From CAYZGU01 sp964478165 (GTDB taxonomy: Bacteria; Poribacteria; WGA-4E; JAJDTR01), in the NCBI GenBank assembly GCA_964478165.1, contig CAYZGU010000041.1, forward strand, positions 62,001 to 126,000: a stretch of 64,000 nt of DNA, written 5' to 3'. The notes below the pieces were generated by a model. The model did not search any database. It saw only the letters and a program-made list of their open reading frames with translations, and was not told the DNA's origin. A program made the translations under genes and the position numbers. This document shows positions 1 to 10,509 of this stretch, piece after piece. Numbering within the stretch: position 1 is the stretch's first letter; every line of letters begins with the position of its first letter.

Positions 1-706
1 TCACCTGTATTTCCCAATAGTTGATAGGATGGAGTCAGAGCATGCGCTGTATCCATCTCGACAGAATCCCAAAAATCACAATATTTGAGCACGTTACATT
101 ATCTCAGACTAAATGTTGGCCATTTTCCGTCTTCACGGGACTGTCCACGCAGACCAGTTTGGAATACATCGCCACGCTGGGTGAAGGCCGCGGATAAGGA
201 TGATGCCTTCCGCTCCTAGTGGGTTCCACATTATGACAATGCGCTACCATCGAGTGGCATCTCGAAGGCGCCTGGTCCTCTGCGAGCTTTTCAGACTCGG
301 GATACACACGTCTCGTGTACTGACAACTAAATTAAAAATCGAGGCCGTGACACAAACAGATGACCACTAGCACGATTCGAAGCGTTCACCAACAACGCCA
401 TCTCCCAGCTTCTTCAACCTTGAATCTCGGAAGGGCTCAGATACTCACCCCATTCCAAACCCCCACCAACCCCGATTATCTGAAACCCATTACGTTCATC
501 TCCTAAGATAGAGCGATACCACATCTCAAATGTGACAATTAGAATTTAAGTCAACTCCATCGTTCGAGGCGTCATTCCCTCTTTCTGCAACTCCAACATC
601 TGACGCCAGCGGTTCCCCTGGTATTGGTCCTTTACGCACCCCCCACATTCTCAGAAATTTAACAGACAAAGAGACATTACGGCTGACGCCCCACATCCAT
701 AGCCAA
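1..706. other. Gene-poor stretch
   Basis: No reading frame here shows a recognisable family, a ribosome binding site or a coherent hydrophobic or motif pattern. It lies downstream of the minus-strand amidohydrolase gene. It may be decayed sequence, like other gaps in the window, but nothing identifies an ancestor. Confidence 0.5.
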
Positions 707-1555
707 TCACGGCCTGTGTCCCTCGACCAACAATCGTTGGAGCGAGTCCCCAAGAATCTCGGCTTTGTCCACTTGAGAAATAAACTTGCAATGTGTTCGA
801 AAAGCTTCAAGGGCATGTTGGTAGGTCATGTAGGAACGCACTACAGGATAGTCTGATCCCCAACAGAGGCGCTTGGGGCCGTAATGTTCGTATATGGCAC
901 GGACAATCCAATGGGTATCGGCATATGGATAATCCCATGGGACTTCAGAAACGTACGAGAAACCCGAGAGCTTGAGGTAGATGTTTGGAACTTTCGCCGA
1001 AGCAAGTACTTCTTTCAACTTCGGATATGGGGCCAATTCACTGGTCCGAGCCCCCCCCATGTGATGGCAAATGAAAGGCACGGAAGGAAATTCCTCAGCA
1101 ATCTTCCGAAGCGAGACCTGTTGATTCGGACTTATCGCAATACTTGCGATGAGTCCGAGATCTGCTGTAACTTGAAAAAATCTCCGTCCTTCGGCCGAAA
1201 ACAGCCAGTGGTCATCATCACCCCGAAGATAATGTGTGTATCCTTTGAGGCCATACTTCTCCGTGGCCGCTATAAGACGGTCCGCCGCACCGTTGGTATG
1301 ATAAGTCTTGGTCCATGAACAATCAAGGTCCGCGAATTGGATAATGCGATCTGGGTAGCGTTGCGCACACTTGTATCCATACTCGTTGTTGTCTCCATTC
1401 AGTTCAATTCGCGCGCATATCAACAGGGCTCTGTCAACACCGTGCAGATTCATTTCGTGTAACAGTTGCTCAATGGTACCGCGGCTGTCACTATCAGGTA
1501 CCGTAGGCTCATAGGGCCAACGACGCCATGCATGAGTATGCGAATCTACTATCAT
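707..1555 (-). CDS. Amidohydrolase-related metal-dependent hydrolase (TIM barrel)
   Basis: This 282-residue protein belongs to the amidohydrolase-2 family, which hydrolyses or decarboxylates small cyclic or carboxylated substrates in the cytoplasm. The metal-binding HxH sits at residues 6-8 (DSHTHAW), a central HH pair lies at 164-165 (ICHHMGG) and the C-terminal metal aspartate lies in WGSDYP around 232-237. The length is normal for the family. The start is supported by AGGAGG five bases upstream of the ATG. It is followed downstream by nothing recognisable and preceded by a broken alcohol dehydrogenase on the same strand. A second, only distantly similar amidohydrolase is at 19791-20684. 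The substrate cannot be inferred; lactones of sugars are a common substrate class for relatives. Confidence 0.88.
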   Translation of the reverse strand: MIVDSHTHAWRRWPYEPTVPDSDSRGTIEQLLHEMNLHGVDRALLICARIELNGDNNEYGYKCAQRYPDRIIQFADLDCSWTKTYHTNGAADRLIAATEKYGLKGYTHYLRGDDDHWLFSAEGRRFFQVTADLGLIASIAISPNQQVSLRKIAEEFPSVPFICHHMGGARTSELAPYPKLKEVLASAKVPNIYLKLSGFSYVSEVPWDYPYADTHWIVRAIYEHYGPKRLCWGSDYPVVRSYMTYQHALEAFRTHCKFISQVDKAEILGDSLQRLLVEGHRP

Positions 1556-1768
1556 GTAATCCTCCTAAAGGTAACATTCCCCGTCCGCCAACGTGGGTTG
1601 CGCAATCTCCTTTCAGTCTTAAGTCTCTATCAGATAGCTTCTATCACATTAGAAATCGATGATTTTCAGCCATTCATTGCAGACGAATCCCCGCGTTCCA
1701 GGAGCCTCGTAACCCTAGTGTGAACAGCTGGCGGTAGGATAAAACTTCTTCAATTCCTAGATTACCAT

Positions 1769-2808
1769 TCATGGGCAGACAAGAACTTTTACAGAGCCAT
1801 ACGATTCACGTCCAGTCGCAACCGCAAATTCATCGATAATCTGATCCACTGAAAACCCGTGGGTAAATGGCCCCGTCGAATCAAGCTTGCCTGTAGCCAT
1901 AAGATGTAGCGCCATCTGAAATGCCTTTCTTCCGTCACGTCGTCCGTAGCAGTAGGGCCAACAGGGCGTGAGCTTACGGTTTCGGGCATATCGGACCAAA
2001 AACGTCAATGCTCCCACTTAACTGCCAACGATCCAGATTTTTCCACGTTTTTCCGCAATTTTGGTGCTTTGCGTTAGAGTCTCCGACATGCCACCTACAG
2101 CTTCAAACACGACCGTCCATCCCCGGCCATGACTCCAGGTTTTGAGCGGCGCCGCCGAATCGGCCCTATCAGCATTAATAGTAACAGATCTAACTGGTCG
2201 ATCTGGGACCTGCAAAGCAGCGTCGGTCTTTCCTAATAACGCAAGGGATTCTGCCCCAGCCAATTCTGCCATTTGAGCGGTAGTCAGTCCCACCGGTACA
2301 GTGGCAATAACGGGAACCAAGTCTCCTGGTTGGACAAGAACCCGCGACAACGCGTGGGTTCCCGCTGCGTCTACCTCTGTCATCGCTCTGGCTTCAGAAC
2401 AGAGGTAGACAGGAAGATGACAGGCGTGCTCTTCCGCACAATCATGTATTCCGCAAACGCACCGGCATGCGTCCCGCTACCAATATGTTCCACTTTCGAA
2501 GACAAGTTATAACGCCCATTCAAGAATTCTGGGCACTTATTACCGCACACACGCGGTTCAATCGGCACACGGTCTCCCACTGTTAGCGTGGTTATTTGCT
2601 AGCCGATCGACTTTATCCTTCCGGTAGATTCATGTCCACCAATGCGCGGCGCGCTTAGGCTCTTTCGGTCAGCATGATAAGCGTGCAAATCGGTTCCACA
2701 AACACCGGTTGCTTCGATCTGAATCACAACCGCACCACGAGAAGCAAGAGGGCCAAGCAAGGTCTCAATCCGAATACCTTTTCCTCCGCGAAAATCTACT
2801 CCTCTCAT
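1769..2808 (-). pseudogene. Broken zinc-dependent alcohol dehydrogenase (MDR family)
   Basis: The pieces read in order as a medium-chain zinc dehydrogenase of about 347 residues. The N-terminal GroES-like part begins at an internal Met near 2808 and contains TGVCGTDLHAY and GGHESTGR. An in-frame TAG at 2599-2601 interrupts it just before the VGDRVPIEPRVCGNKC structural-zinc region. A frameshift near 2380 leads into the Rossmann part, and an in-frame TAA at 2018-2020 splits the last 80 residues, which end in a plausible C-terminus (GSVKVLVCP). Family members oxidise polyols such as sorbitol or threonine-type substrates. Two stops of different types plus a frameshift point to true decay rather than a single sequencing error. 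Confidence 0.8.
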
Positions 2809-4060
2809 ACGTTGTGTTCTCTCAATCTGGATTTTCCAAAAAAAATCCATTGAGAACCATAGATCGCAAATTGATGTACATACAAAACTCACGGGCAACG
2901 ACTATTGCGCTTTGAGACCCGCTAACAGTTCAACAACATGGGGCAAGCCACTGAATCCGCGCATAACCCACATCAAAACTATTACCCGAAACCGCCGTCG
3001 CCTAGAATCTGTTTTCTTCTCGCACACACAATGGGCAGATTAATTTCGAACACATCGTCACAAAAAAGTCGCTTGAGCGGAAATTCGGTGGCAAAATTAA
3101 GAAAATCGTGCACAATCCCCTTTTTGCTTCAAGAAACACAAGGTGTGCACCAGTAGGTAATTTGCCTCAGAGCATAATCAAATCTCTAGACCATCCTGAA
3201 CGGAGTTATGGCGAAGAATCTCAATTCCATGCAACAGAGGCCGTTCGAAGATAGAGCTGGAACAGTTGGACGACGACAGTATCTTAGTGGAGGTTGATGG
3301 ATAGGCCAGCCATAATCCTCACCACATCACTTCGACAACCATTCAGTAAATCTTGAAAACCAGAATACGTGCCCTATGCGATTAGTCAGGTCGAACCGGA
3401 GGGTTTTCCGACTTTCCAGTTCTGAGGTCTCGAGCAAATGCCAATTCTTCAAACTCGAACTCACATTGGTCCCACCGAGCATTCTCACCCACTCGCAAAT
3501 AGACACATAGCAGCCAAGTCACAGTGTCAGGTCAAAGGACCACACTTTTATCCGCAAGCGAATTTTCATTCACCACTCGAAGCCCGACTCAGAATCGGGC
3601 CTTCTCTTTTAGGAAATATGTGGAATTGGTTATACGTTTAACAAGTGTGGCCGGACAAACCTTAGAACAACATCCAAAGCGTTGTTGCGAAAACCCATTT
3701 ACGGAAACCAAGTCATTGATTCTCGAGAACCTGATAATGGCCACAACACGCAAGTGCACGTGCTAAAACGAGCGGTCGACAATCCATAATATAAAAGCAC
3801 ACATGCTGTCTCTTGCAGCCGAAGATGTTCTAGTAAAAGTGAAGGATATTCGCATGACCCACCATCCGAAATCTTCAATCAATACGGTGTGCACCAAACC
3901 GAAATCCCTAATCGCACGATCTATTCGGAGAGGGATACGCTTGCCCAAAGAGTAGCTCGAATCGACCAACAGTTAGAAAGAGGTGCGCGCAATCCCGAAG
4001 GAACCTCATTCGTAGAACCACATAAAGGGCGGAGATATTGGTCAACAATTGCGCCAGCGA
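2809..4060. other. Gene-poor stretch, 1.25 kb
   Basis: No convincing gene. A minus-strand frame around 3763-3969 contains a short stretch (IEDFGWW preceded by VDSSYSLG) faintly reminiscent of enolase-superfamily proteins, but it is too short and too poor to call. The rest has no detectable coding signal. Confidence 0.4.
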
Positions 4061-4843
4061 TTAAGCGCCTTGGCACGCCAATAGGCCACCATCCACCGGC
4101 ACCGCAACGCCCGTAACGCAACCGGCAGCAGGCGAACACAAGAAGGCAACTACACGACCAATATCCTCTGGAGTACCTCGCCTGCGTAAGGGAACGAAAT
4201 CAAATTGTTCCGCTTCGATGCTACCGCACTCGGGTGGAGACGAGCCGACTGTGTGCTCGGTATTCATATGCCCGGGCAACACGGCATTGCAACGAATGCC
4301 ATGCTCCCCAAGATCCACCGCCATGCTCTCCGTCAACCGGATAACACCCGCTTTTGCTGCACCATAGGCTGTATCACCTTTCCACGCACGCCGACCATGA
4401 ACGGACGAAGTACTAACAATACTTCCACCGTTACCTTGTCGAACCATAGCCCGAGCTGCCTGTTGACTACAAAGAAAGAAACCTTTCAGACCTACGTCAA
4501 GGTTTTGGTCCCAGTTTTCTTCGGTGAGCTCAAGAAACTCCTGTCCCGTGCCCCCAAACGGGTTGTTTACGAGAATATCAATATGTTCAAACCGATCGAG
4601 GTAGGCTTGGAACATCCGCTCGACCTGGAATGAATCGGAGATGTCTCCTGCGAAGAATTCAGCCTTCCTTCCACAGCCGCGAATGAGACGAAGGGTCTCT
4701 TCCGCGGCCTCATCCATCTCAAGGTCGTTAATTCCCACATCGCAACCCGCTTCGGCTAGCGAAAGCGCGATGCCACGTCCGATTCGACGCTTTCCCCCTG
4801 TAACAAAAGCCCGATTTCCTTCTAACGAAAATGGATTCGTCAT
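4061..4843 (-). CDS. Short-chain dehydrogenase/reductase
   Basis: A classical SDR of 260 residues, an NAD(P)-dependent alcohol/ketone oxidoreductase of the cytoplasm. The cofactor-binding TGGKRRIGRG lies near residue 15, NNPFG replaces the usual NNAG at around 90, the catalytic Ser is in STSSVHG, and the YxxxK is YGAAK at about 155. The C-terminus ends with the usual TGVAVPVDGGLL. An upstream ATG exists at 4858, but the GAGGAG overlapping it sits seven bases before the ATG at 4843, which therefore is the better start. It stands next to a decayed SDR (4877-5682) and a PhyH gene on the same strand. The substrate is unknown. Confidence 0.9.
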   Translation of the reverse strand: MTNPFSLEGNRAFVTGGKRRIGRGIALSLAEAGCDVGINDLEMDEAAEETLRLIRGCGRKAEFFAGDISDSFQVERMFQAYLDRFEHIDILVNNPFGGTGQEFLELTEENWDQNLDVGLKGFFLCSQQAARAMVRQGNGGSIVSTSSVHGRRAWKGDTAYGAAKAGVIRLTESMAVDLGEHGIRCNAVLPGHMNTEHTVGSSPPECGSIEAEQFDFVPLRRRGTPEDIGRVVAFLCSPAAGCVTGVAVPVDGGLLACQGA

Positions 4844-4876
4844 CGATTTACTCCTCATTGTACAAAGCCACGTACA

Positions 4877-5682
4877 TCACCTTCCTGAACGAGATTGCAA
4901 TCCAGCTCTGATACGCGGCGTAATGGTTAGGCGTCCATCTACCCTAAAATCTACTTCATTAACAAATGCTCCTTCCGCGGAAGCAAGAAGAACTTCTGTT
5001 GCAGCAATTTCTTCTAGTTTTGCTATCCTTGCAAGTGGATGCATTAGTTTAATATCCTCCAATACACCTTCCGTTCCATCTTCGGCGATGACCTGGTTCA
5101 ACATCCCCGTTTCGATTATACCCGGAGAAATCCAATTCGCCCTGATGTTCTGCGGACAAAATTCAGAGGACGAATCTGACTAGTCATCGAAATTACTGCT
5201 CCTTTGCATCCTGCATATCCCGGCCAAACCCGGTAGAGGCGCATGCCCCTGTGCCGACGCTATATTTATAATAGGACTCCCTCCCGCCATCTGTGGACGC
5301 GGTATGAGATTTTTGAATCCATAAAGCAGACTCGAGAGATTTGTGGCGATAAGTGCTTGCCAATCCTCATCTGACATCTGCGAAATTGGATAACCACCTA
5401 TTGCTTTTGGGGCGTTGTTGACAATGTCGTTGAGTTTTCCATAAGTTTGCGCGGTTTCTGATATTACTTTTTGAATTTCGGGTTCTTTAAAGAGACCGGT
5501 AGTTATTGACATGTCTCCAGCACCAAACCCTCTAATGTCATCGTAAGTGCCACGAAGTGAATTTTCATTAATGTAAGCGATACTGCCAGCGGACCCGTCC
5601 GTGAAAAAGCAAGGGATATAGTCTTTTCCAAACCCGAACCTGCTCCCGTAATAATAACCCCAGTATTTTTTAGATTCAACAT
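4877..5682 (-). pseudogene. Frameshifted short-chain dehydrogenase remnant
   Basis: Three reading frames together reconstruct an SDR. The N-terminus (from a Met at 5682) has MLNLKNTGVIITGAGSGL, a near-perfect TGxxxGxG cofactor motif. A frame change near 5580 leads into the middle part with VNNAPKAIGGYP and IINIASAQGHAPLPG. A further shift near 5180 passes through an NIRANWISPG-like segment and ends in a C-terminal piece with VNEVDFRVDGRL. The YxxxK active site region falls in the disrupted segment, so no functional enzyme can be made. The intact SDR immediately downstream could be a paralogue, but the two sequences are not close enough for a recent duplication. Confidence 0.75.
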
Positions 5683-5743
5683 GGTTACCCACCCCCCGAG
5701 ATGAAACGACTCTAGACAGCAAATTTCACAATACATGCACTTC

Positions 5744-6508
5744 TCAGATGTGCGCGCGCAACATGGGCCGCGAGAATGAGACCTCGAAATACGCACCCAA
5801 TTCTGTCCTCGTTCCCGGCCGCATAAAATGGATTGCGAAAGCCCGGCGCTGACGATTCGTTCGATTAGCTGGCGTGTAATGCAAAACTTGACAGTGATGG
5901 AACATAACACCACCAGCCGGCAATTCGATGACCTCGGTTTCCCCTATGTGGGGTTGAACCTGAGTTTCCAGTAATGCGTTAGACTCGACGGATTTCTTGT
6001 GCTCAATCAGTTTTACGTGCGATCCCGGGACGACGTGCATGGCACCATTTTCAGCATCGACAGCATCAAGAGTTAGCCAGCAGGTAACTATTTCCGCAGG
6101 AACACATTTCCAGTATCCATTGTCTTGGTGCCAAAAGACAGGAGCACCCGTGTCGGCGGGCTTGTGGAGGGCTTGGTCGTGGTAAAGCTGGATGTTGGGT
6201 CCTATGAGATCCTCAACGATATCAAGAATTTGTTCGTTATACAGGAGTTTACGAAATAGTATGCTGCGCTCGCAGACCTGCTCTATCTGAAGCATCTGTC
6301 CCTCACCGTCAGCTTTGGCATGAACGTCAGCGGTTTTATCAATTGCGAGGTTGCGATAACCCCCATTAACACGCGCTTCGGAAAACAAGAGATCGTATTC
6401 ACGCCGAAGACTGCTGAGAAGTGGTTCCGCCACTAAGGCTCCGATACGGACATAGCCATGCTCACGGTAGTGTTCCGCCTGAAACGAAGTCAGTGTTTTG
6501 TATTGCAT
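5744..6508 (-). CDS. Phytanoyl-CoA dioxygenase family protein (PhyH)
   Basis: A 254-residue Fe(II)/2-oxoglutarate-dependent oxygenase of the PhyH family, which hydroxylates small molecules. The facial triad is visible: HxD at about H127/D129 (WHQDNGYW) and the distal His in the HYTPANRTNRQRR segment around residue 210, with an Arg some twelve residues later that would bind 2-oxoglutarate. NGAMHVVPGSH is the typical core strand. A longer frame reaches 6553, but AGAGGAG ten bases before the ATG at 6508 makes that Met the start. PhyH proteins are amplified in Poribacteria; in this window there are three copies, one of them broken. The substrate is unknown. Confidence 0.9.
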   Translation of the reverse strand: MQYKTLTSFQAEHYREHGYVRIGALVAEPLLSSLRREYDLLFSEARVNGGYRNLAIDKTADVHAKADGEGQMLQIEQVCERSILFRKLLYNEQILDIVEDLIGPNIQLYHDQALHKPADTGAPVFWHQDNGYWKCVPAEIVTCWLTLDAVDAENGAMHVVPGSHVKLIEHKKSVESNALLETQVQPHIGETEVIELPAGGVMFHHCQVLHYTPANRTNRQRRAFAIHFMRPGTRTELGAYFEVSFSRPMLRAHI

Positions 6509-7499
6509 ATGTGATTTGCTCCTCTTCGACAAAATCTCAGGACGCGCGTCCATTCCTGTCTTACACTCGAGTAATCAATCACAACAAACGTTATCTAGGA
6601 AGCCTTTTTGTCTTCTCATCTCCGAGTCAGTTCTAGGGTATGTACTTAATTAAAGATAAAGCGGATGCAGCTGTTCCAGTAGTGTAGTGCGTGGTCCCCA
6701 CCTCGGGACCAGATCGCTGAGTATCACGCCCAGTTGGCGGGCCCCAGAGAGGGCTCAGAATCTAAAGTTTTCGTTCTGTGGCGGATCCAAAAATAACAGC
6801 ACCAAACGCCTCAGGCAGAACAAATAAAGGATTCGATCCAAGTGCACAACACACATGAACGAAAAGCGACCGCAAAACCATATGGCGCTTGATTGCGACG
6901 ATTAATGAAGTCTCCTATGACTCTGGAATATCTACGGAGGGAGACATCTCGAACAGGTGGTGCGGTCATCCAACTAGAAATCGTTCGCACAACTACGCTC
7001 AACACCCTAAAAGGAACAGCTTCGGGGTCAGAGAATAGCCCATCTAAGTTCCCTTTACACTTACAAATCCAGACCTGTATTGGCCCTCTAAAAGGCAAAT
7101 CCCGACCTAGATCCTGCGCAAATTTTATTGATTCTTAAGGGCTGCGGCGACGACCCACCAGAAGCGCGAAACTCTCATTGTCCCTTATTTACACCAAGCA
7201 AACATACATGTCTCGTATTAGAAGATAGTATATAAGATTCCAAAAGCGAACGCAATAGAAAACAAAGATGGCGACACCATTACCACGCGCGCATCGACAT
7301 AGAGTTACGACCGTATTTTTGTTCTTTCAAAAAGAACAGCGTTGCTGCAAATTGTTTTACACTTTTCCAACCGATCGCCAAGACTAGGAACTGTTTCTTG
7401 TTGAATTCGTTTGCCCAGTGTGAGATAATACTAAATGGTGGCGAATCACAAGGCCATTCTGCAGGTAATTCAGATGAACCATTATAGTAGGAGAGTGCG
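6509..7499. other. Intergenic region between divergent PhyH and SDR genes
   Basis: About 1 kb with no supportable gene. Its right end carries a sigma-70-like promoter for the plus-strand SDR (7401-7429). The remaining frames have no family signature or ribosome binding site. Confidence 0.5.
7401..7429 (+). promoter_or_regulatory. Putative sigma-70 promoter for the SDR/Gfo-Idh pair
   Basis: TTGAAT at 7401-7406 and GATAAT at 7424-7429 are separated by 17 bases and lie about 70 bases before the SDR start codon at 7500. The spacing is ideal and both hexamers match the consensus at most positions. Confidence 0.5.
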
Positions 7500-8288
7500 A
7501 TGGGAATACTAGATCGTTTTTCGCTTAAAGATCGCATAGCGCTGATTACAGCGGGATCCGGACCTCTGTTTGGTAGTAGTCTAACGGAGGGATTGGCTGA
7601 AGCAGGCGCGACTGTAATCATCGCGTCCAGAAATCTCGAGGCCAATGAGGCCTATGCCGAAACCCTCAGAAGCAAGGGCTTCGTTGCACACGCGATGTTC
7701 TGTGACATTACTGACACATCCTCAATCGACCACTTACACGATCAATTGATTGAACAATTCTGCCAATTGGACGTACTGGTCAACTCAGCACTAGCACGCA
7801 GCGGGCATGTGGGACGCTTTGAAGACCAATCACCCGAAGCAATGAAGATTGTCGGAGACGGCGACTTTTCAGGCTTGTTCTACATCTGCCAGCGGTTCAT
7901 CACAGACATGGTCAAACAGGGAAGAGGCTCGATAATCAACATCTCGAGCATCTATGGCGTTGTGTCGAACGATCCGACCATCTATGAGGGGACAGACCTG
8001 GTCCAACCGGCTTCCTACAATTTCGTCAAGGGCGGCATGATAAACTTTACCAGATACATCGCCGCTTACTTTGGAAAACAAGGTATCCGTGCCAACTGTA
8101 TCAGTCCGGGCGGATACTTCGACAACCAACCAACGGCATTCGTAGAAGCATACGAAAAAAGGTGTCCCATCGGTCGCATGATGAACAGTGAGGATGTCAA
8201 AGGCGCTGTAGTCTATCTCGCCTCAGACGCAGCAGAATACGTGACAGGAATGAACCTATTAGTCGACGGAGGGTGGACATGCCATTAA
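7500..8288 (+). CDS. Short-chain dehydrogenase/reductase with divergent cofactor loop
   Basis: A 262-residue SDR. AGGAGAG lies seven bases before the ATG. YNFVK is the YxxxK catalytic pair and INISSIYG carries the catalytic Ser; the C-terminus ends in the usual NLLVDGG. The glycine-rich loop is unusual: ITAGSGPLFGSS replaces the typical TGxxxGxG, and NSA replaces NNA near residue 97. It may still bind NAD(P) with altered preference. It overlaps the following Gfo/Idh gene by ten bases, indicating translational coupling and a shared pathway. Closely related SDRs are often labelled gluconate 5-dehydrogenase-like, but nothing here fixes the substrate. Confidence 0.88.
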   Translation: MGILDRFSLKDRIALITAGSGPLFGSSLTEGLAEAGATVIIASRNLEANEAYAETLRSKGFVAHAMFCDITDTSSIDHLHDQLIEQFCQLDVLVNSALARSGHVGRFEDQSPEAMKIVGDGDFSGLFYICQRFITDMVKQGRGSIINISSIYGVVSNDPTIYEGTDLVQPASYNFVKGGMINFTRYIAAYFGKQGIRANCISPGGYFDNQPTAFVEAYEKRCPIGRMMNSEDVKGAVVYLASDAAEYVTGMNLLVDGGWTCH

Positions 8289-9274
8289 ACGTACTTATCA
8301 TTGGTGGAGGATCCATTGGCGAACGCCACCTACGTTGCTTCGGACAGAACAATTCCTGTACAGTGTCAATCTGCGAAGTGTTGGACGAACTTCGTGAGCG
8401 GCTGGTCCACGATTATGGCACAGAAGGATTTTCTCACATCGACGAGGCCGCTGAACGGAGCTGGGATCTAGTGGTCGTGGCTACGCCGGCAAACTGGCAC
8501 ATCCCACACGCAATTGCATTCAAGAATTCAACGAAAGCTTGGCTAATCGAAAAACCGTTGAGCACCGGATTGGACAGAATCGACGAGTTCCGAGCAGCTT
8601 CTTCCAAGAAGGTGCTCGGAATTGGCTATGTGCTCCGTTCGCATCCAGCAACCGAAGAAGTTCGTAAAATCGTTAAGGCAAAAACCTTGGGTGAACCTCT
8701 GCAACTGACAATCGTAAGCGGTCAGCATTTTCCGACATTTCGTCCGGCTTATCGTGAAATCTATTACACATCCCATCGAACAGGCGGCGGCGCCATTCAG
8801 GACGGAGCCACTCACCTGTTAGACCTAGCACACCATCTCGTTGGTCGATTTGACTCAGTCTTCTGTGATTACGCTCACCAAGCGCTTGAAGGTGTTGAGG
8901 TCGAGGATACCGTTCATCTCACGGCTCGCGCCGCAAGAGGGAAAATTATGGTTAACCTGGCTTTCAACCAGTTTATGGCGCCAAATGAGACGATTGTCCA
9001 AGTAAACGCAAAAGAAGGAAGCGTGCGACTCCTCGCACACGAGCATCGCTATGGGGTCATGCGCTTAGGTGAAACCGATTGGACATGGAGTAAACCACTA
9101 ATTAACGAACGTGACGATTTATTTCGCCGACAGGCAAAATATATGCTTGAAGCTTGCCAGAATTTAAGACCTGTGCCCTGCACGCTCGAAGAAGCGATAC
9201 ACACTTTACAAATCAATCAGGCGGCGTTGGCATCCGCTGGAGAAAGGGTTGTCCACATTGAACAAGGACTGTGA
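8279..9274 (+). CDS. Gfo/Idh/MocA family oxidoreductase
   Basis: A 331-residue NAD(P)-dependent oxidoreductase with an N-terminal Rossmann fold (GGGSIG near residue 10) and the family's EKP motif at about 91-93. The C-terminal alpha/beta domain contains GGGAIQDGATHLLDLAHH, which supplies the conserved catalytic His region. The frame extends to a GTG at 8273, but GGAGG six bases before the ATG at 8279 makes the ATG the start, inside the end of the SDR gene. The pair probably interconverts a sugar, polyol or sugar acid by successive oxidation and reduction steps; this role is inferred from family and overlap only. Confidence 0.9.
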   Translation: MPLNVLIIGGGSIGERHLRCFGQNNSCTVSICEVLDELRERLVHDYGTEGFSHIDEAAERSWDLVVVATPANWHIPHAIAFKNSTKAWLIEKPLSTGLDRIDEFRAASSKKVLGIGYVLRSHPATEEVRKIVKAKTLGEPLQLTIVSGQHFPTFRPAYREIYYTSHRTGGGAIQDGATHLLDLAHHLVGRFDSVFCDYAHQALEGVEVEDTVHLTARAARGKIMVNLAFNQFMAPNETIVQVNAKEGSVRLLAHEHRYGVMRLGETDWTWSKPLINERDDLFRRQAKYMLEACQNLRPVPCTLEEAIHTLQINQAALASAGERVVHIEQGL

Positions 9275-9282
9275 AAAATCGA

Positions 9283-10509
9283 TTAAAGCATTTCCTGTGG
9301 AAGACCAGAAGCAGGCTGGTATACCTCCATTTTTTCTCCCTCCCTCTCCTCCGGATCCACTAGTTTGAGCCACACTGCCTCATCTTTCCTGCCTCCGCTC
9401 AACTCTTCGACAGTACCGGCTTGCTGCGGTTCAGAACCACTCCATATCACTTTGCCATCCTGTAGATAGATGAATAGACCTGCGTAACCATCTACGATGG
9501 CGTCACGGTTCTCATTGTAGAACCGTGCCTGCCTACACGCACTATCTCGGAGCCTATGAATCTGGTCGCTGGGGTCAAGCTGGATTGAATCAAACTCAGC
9601 CAACGGAGGCTCTAGTGCACCCATGTCAAAGTCTATCTCATTCAAATCTACAGTCCCAAATCCATGCTCAGCCGCGACGGCAATAGGACTTCGATCTCGT
9701 CGATAAGGCGGATTTGGCCAATCAAGCCGGGGATCAGTTCCCATCAGGTAAGTCCCACAAGCATCGGTCGCAATCACGTGATCCCCCGCAATCAACGCAT
9801 TGCTGCTACGACCCTCCCCATCCCATTCCCGTCGCGCCTGACCGGTCAGGCCGTCAATAATATTGAGACAAGGCTGCGTGATTAGCCCGAGATCAGGCAG
9901 CACATAGGACAATCGAATTACGTGGTGAAAATAGGTCCTAACACGACCGTACGGCGGTATAGGTGGTAAACCAAACAGATTCTTGAGACATAAGGTTATG
10001 CCCATAAAGGCATGGTTCTTCATCTTGGCAATTGACACAAAAGCATCTACTTCGGCAAGGGAGCTTGAAAGTTGATACTCAGAGAACATAGTTCCACCAC
10101 CCGGCACCTTGTACCGCTCAAAAGGTGGATTTCCAGCCTCGACATACGGGATGTCAAATTGTTCAAAAATAGATCGCATGTTGAAATCTGAACCGGGACG
10201 CTCAGCTACTGGCGCATTACTGGTATCGATTACAAAAATATGCGCATCAGTACGTTCCCGCAGGAGTCGCAATGACGCACACAACACTTCATCGTCAACC
10301 AATTCCTGACGCCGGCCTAAAAACCGACGGACATCGCCCCTACGCCGTTGCATGTTAACCTTGATTCCGATTTTTCGCGCCTTCTCGATTTTGTCCCAGG
10401 AACGCGTCAGAGGATCTGTAATGGTCTTCAGCCTCTCGTAGATTTCCTCTTGAGATGCCTTATGACTACACGAAATCGCCCTAACCTTGTACTCCTTGTT
10501 TGACGTCAT
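9283..10509 (-). CDS. DUF362 domain-containing protein
   Basis: A 408-residue protein with the DUF362 hallmark segments: SIAKMKNHAFMGITLCLKN around residues 165-185, followed by NLFGLPP, and a later NIIDGLTGQ region. The family is broadly distributed and sometimes fused to ferredoxin domains; this copy has no Cys-rich cluster and no signal peptide. Its biochemical role is not established. GGGAGGA precedes two consecutive ATG codons; the second (10509) has better spacing. The gene converges on the Gfo/Idh gene with only eight bases between their stop codons. Confidence 0.85.
   Translation of the reverse strand: MTSNKEYKVRAISCSHKASQEEIYERLKTITDPLTRSWDKIEKARKIGIKVNMQRRRGDVRRFLGRRQELVDDEVLCASLRLLRERTDAHIFVIDTSNAPVAERPGSDFNMRSIFEQFDIPYVEAGNPPFERYKVPGGGTMFSEYQLSSSLAEVDAFVSIAKMKNHAFMGITLCLKNLFGLPPIPPYGRVRTYFHHVIRLSYVLPDLGLITQPCLNIIDGLTGQARREWDGEGRSSNALIAGDHVIATDACGTYLMGTDPRLDWPNPPYRRDRSPIAVAAEHGFGTVDLNEIDFDMGALEPPLAEFDSIQLDPSDQIHRLRDSACRQARFYNENRDAIVDGYAGLFIYLQDGKVIWSGSEPQQAGTVEELSGGRKDEAVWLKLVDPEEREGEKMEVYQPASGLPQEML

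Noticed and set aside
2018..2601. Stop codon reassignment to explain in-frame TAG and TAA in the dehydrogenase
   Set aside because: Intact genes throughout the window end normally at all three stop codons, and a frameshift is also present.
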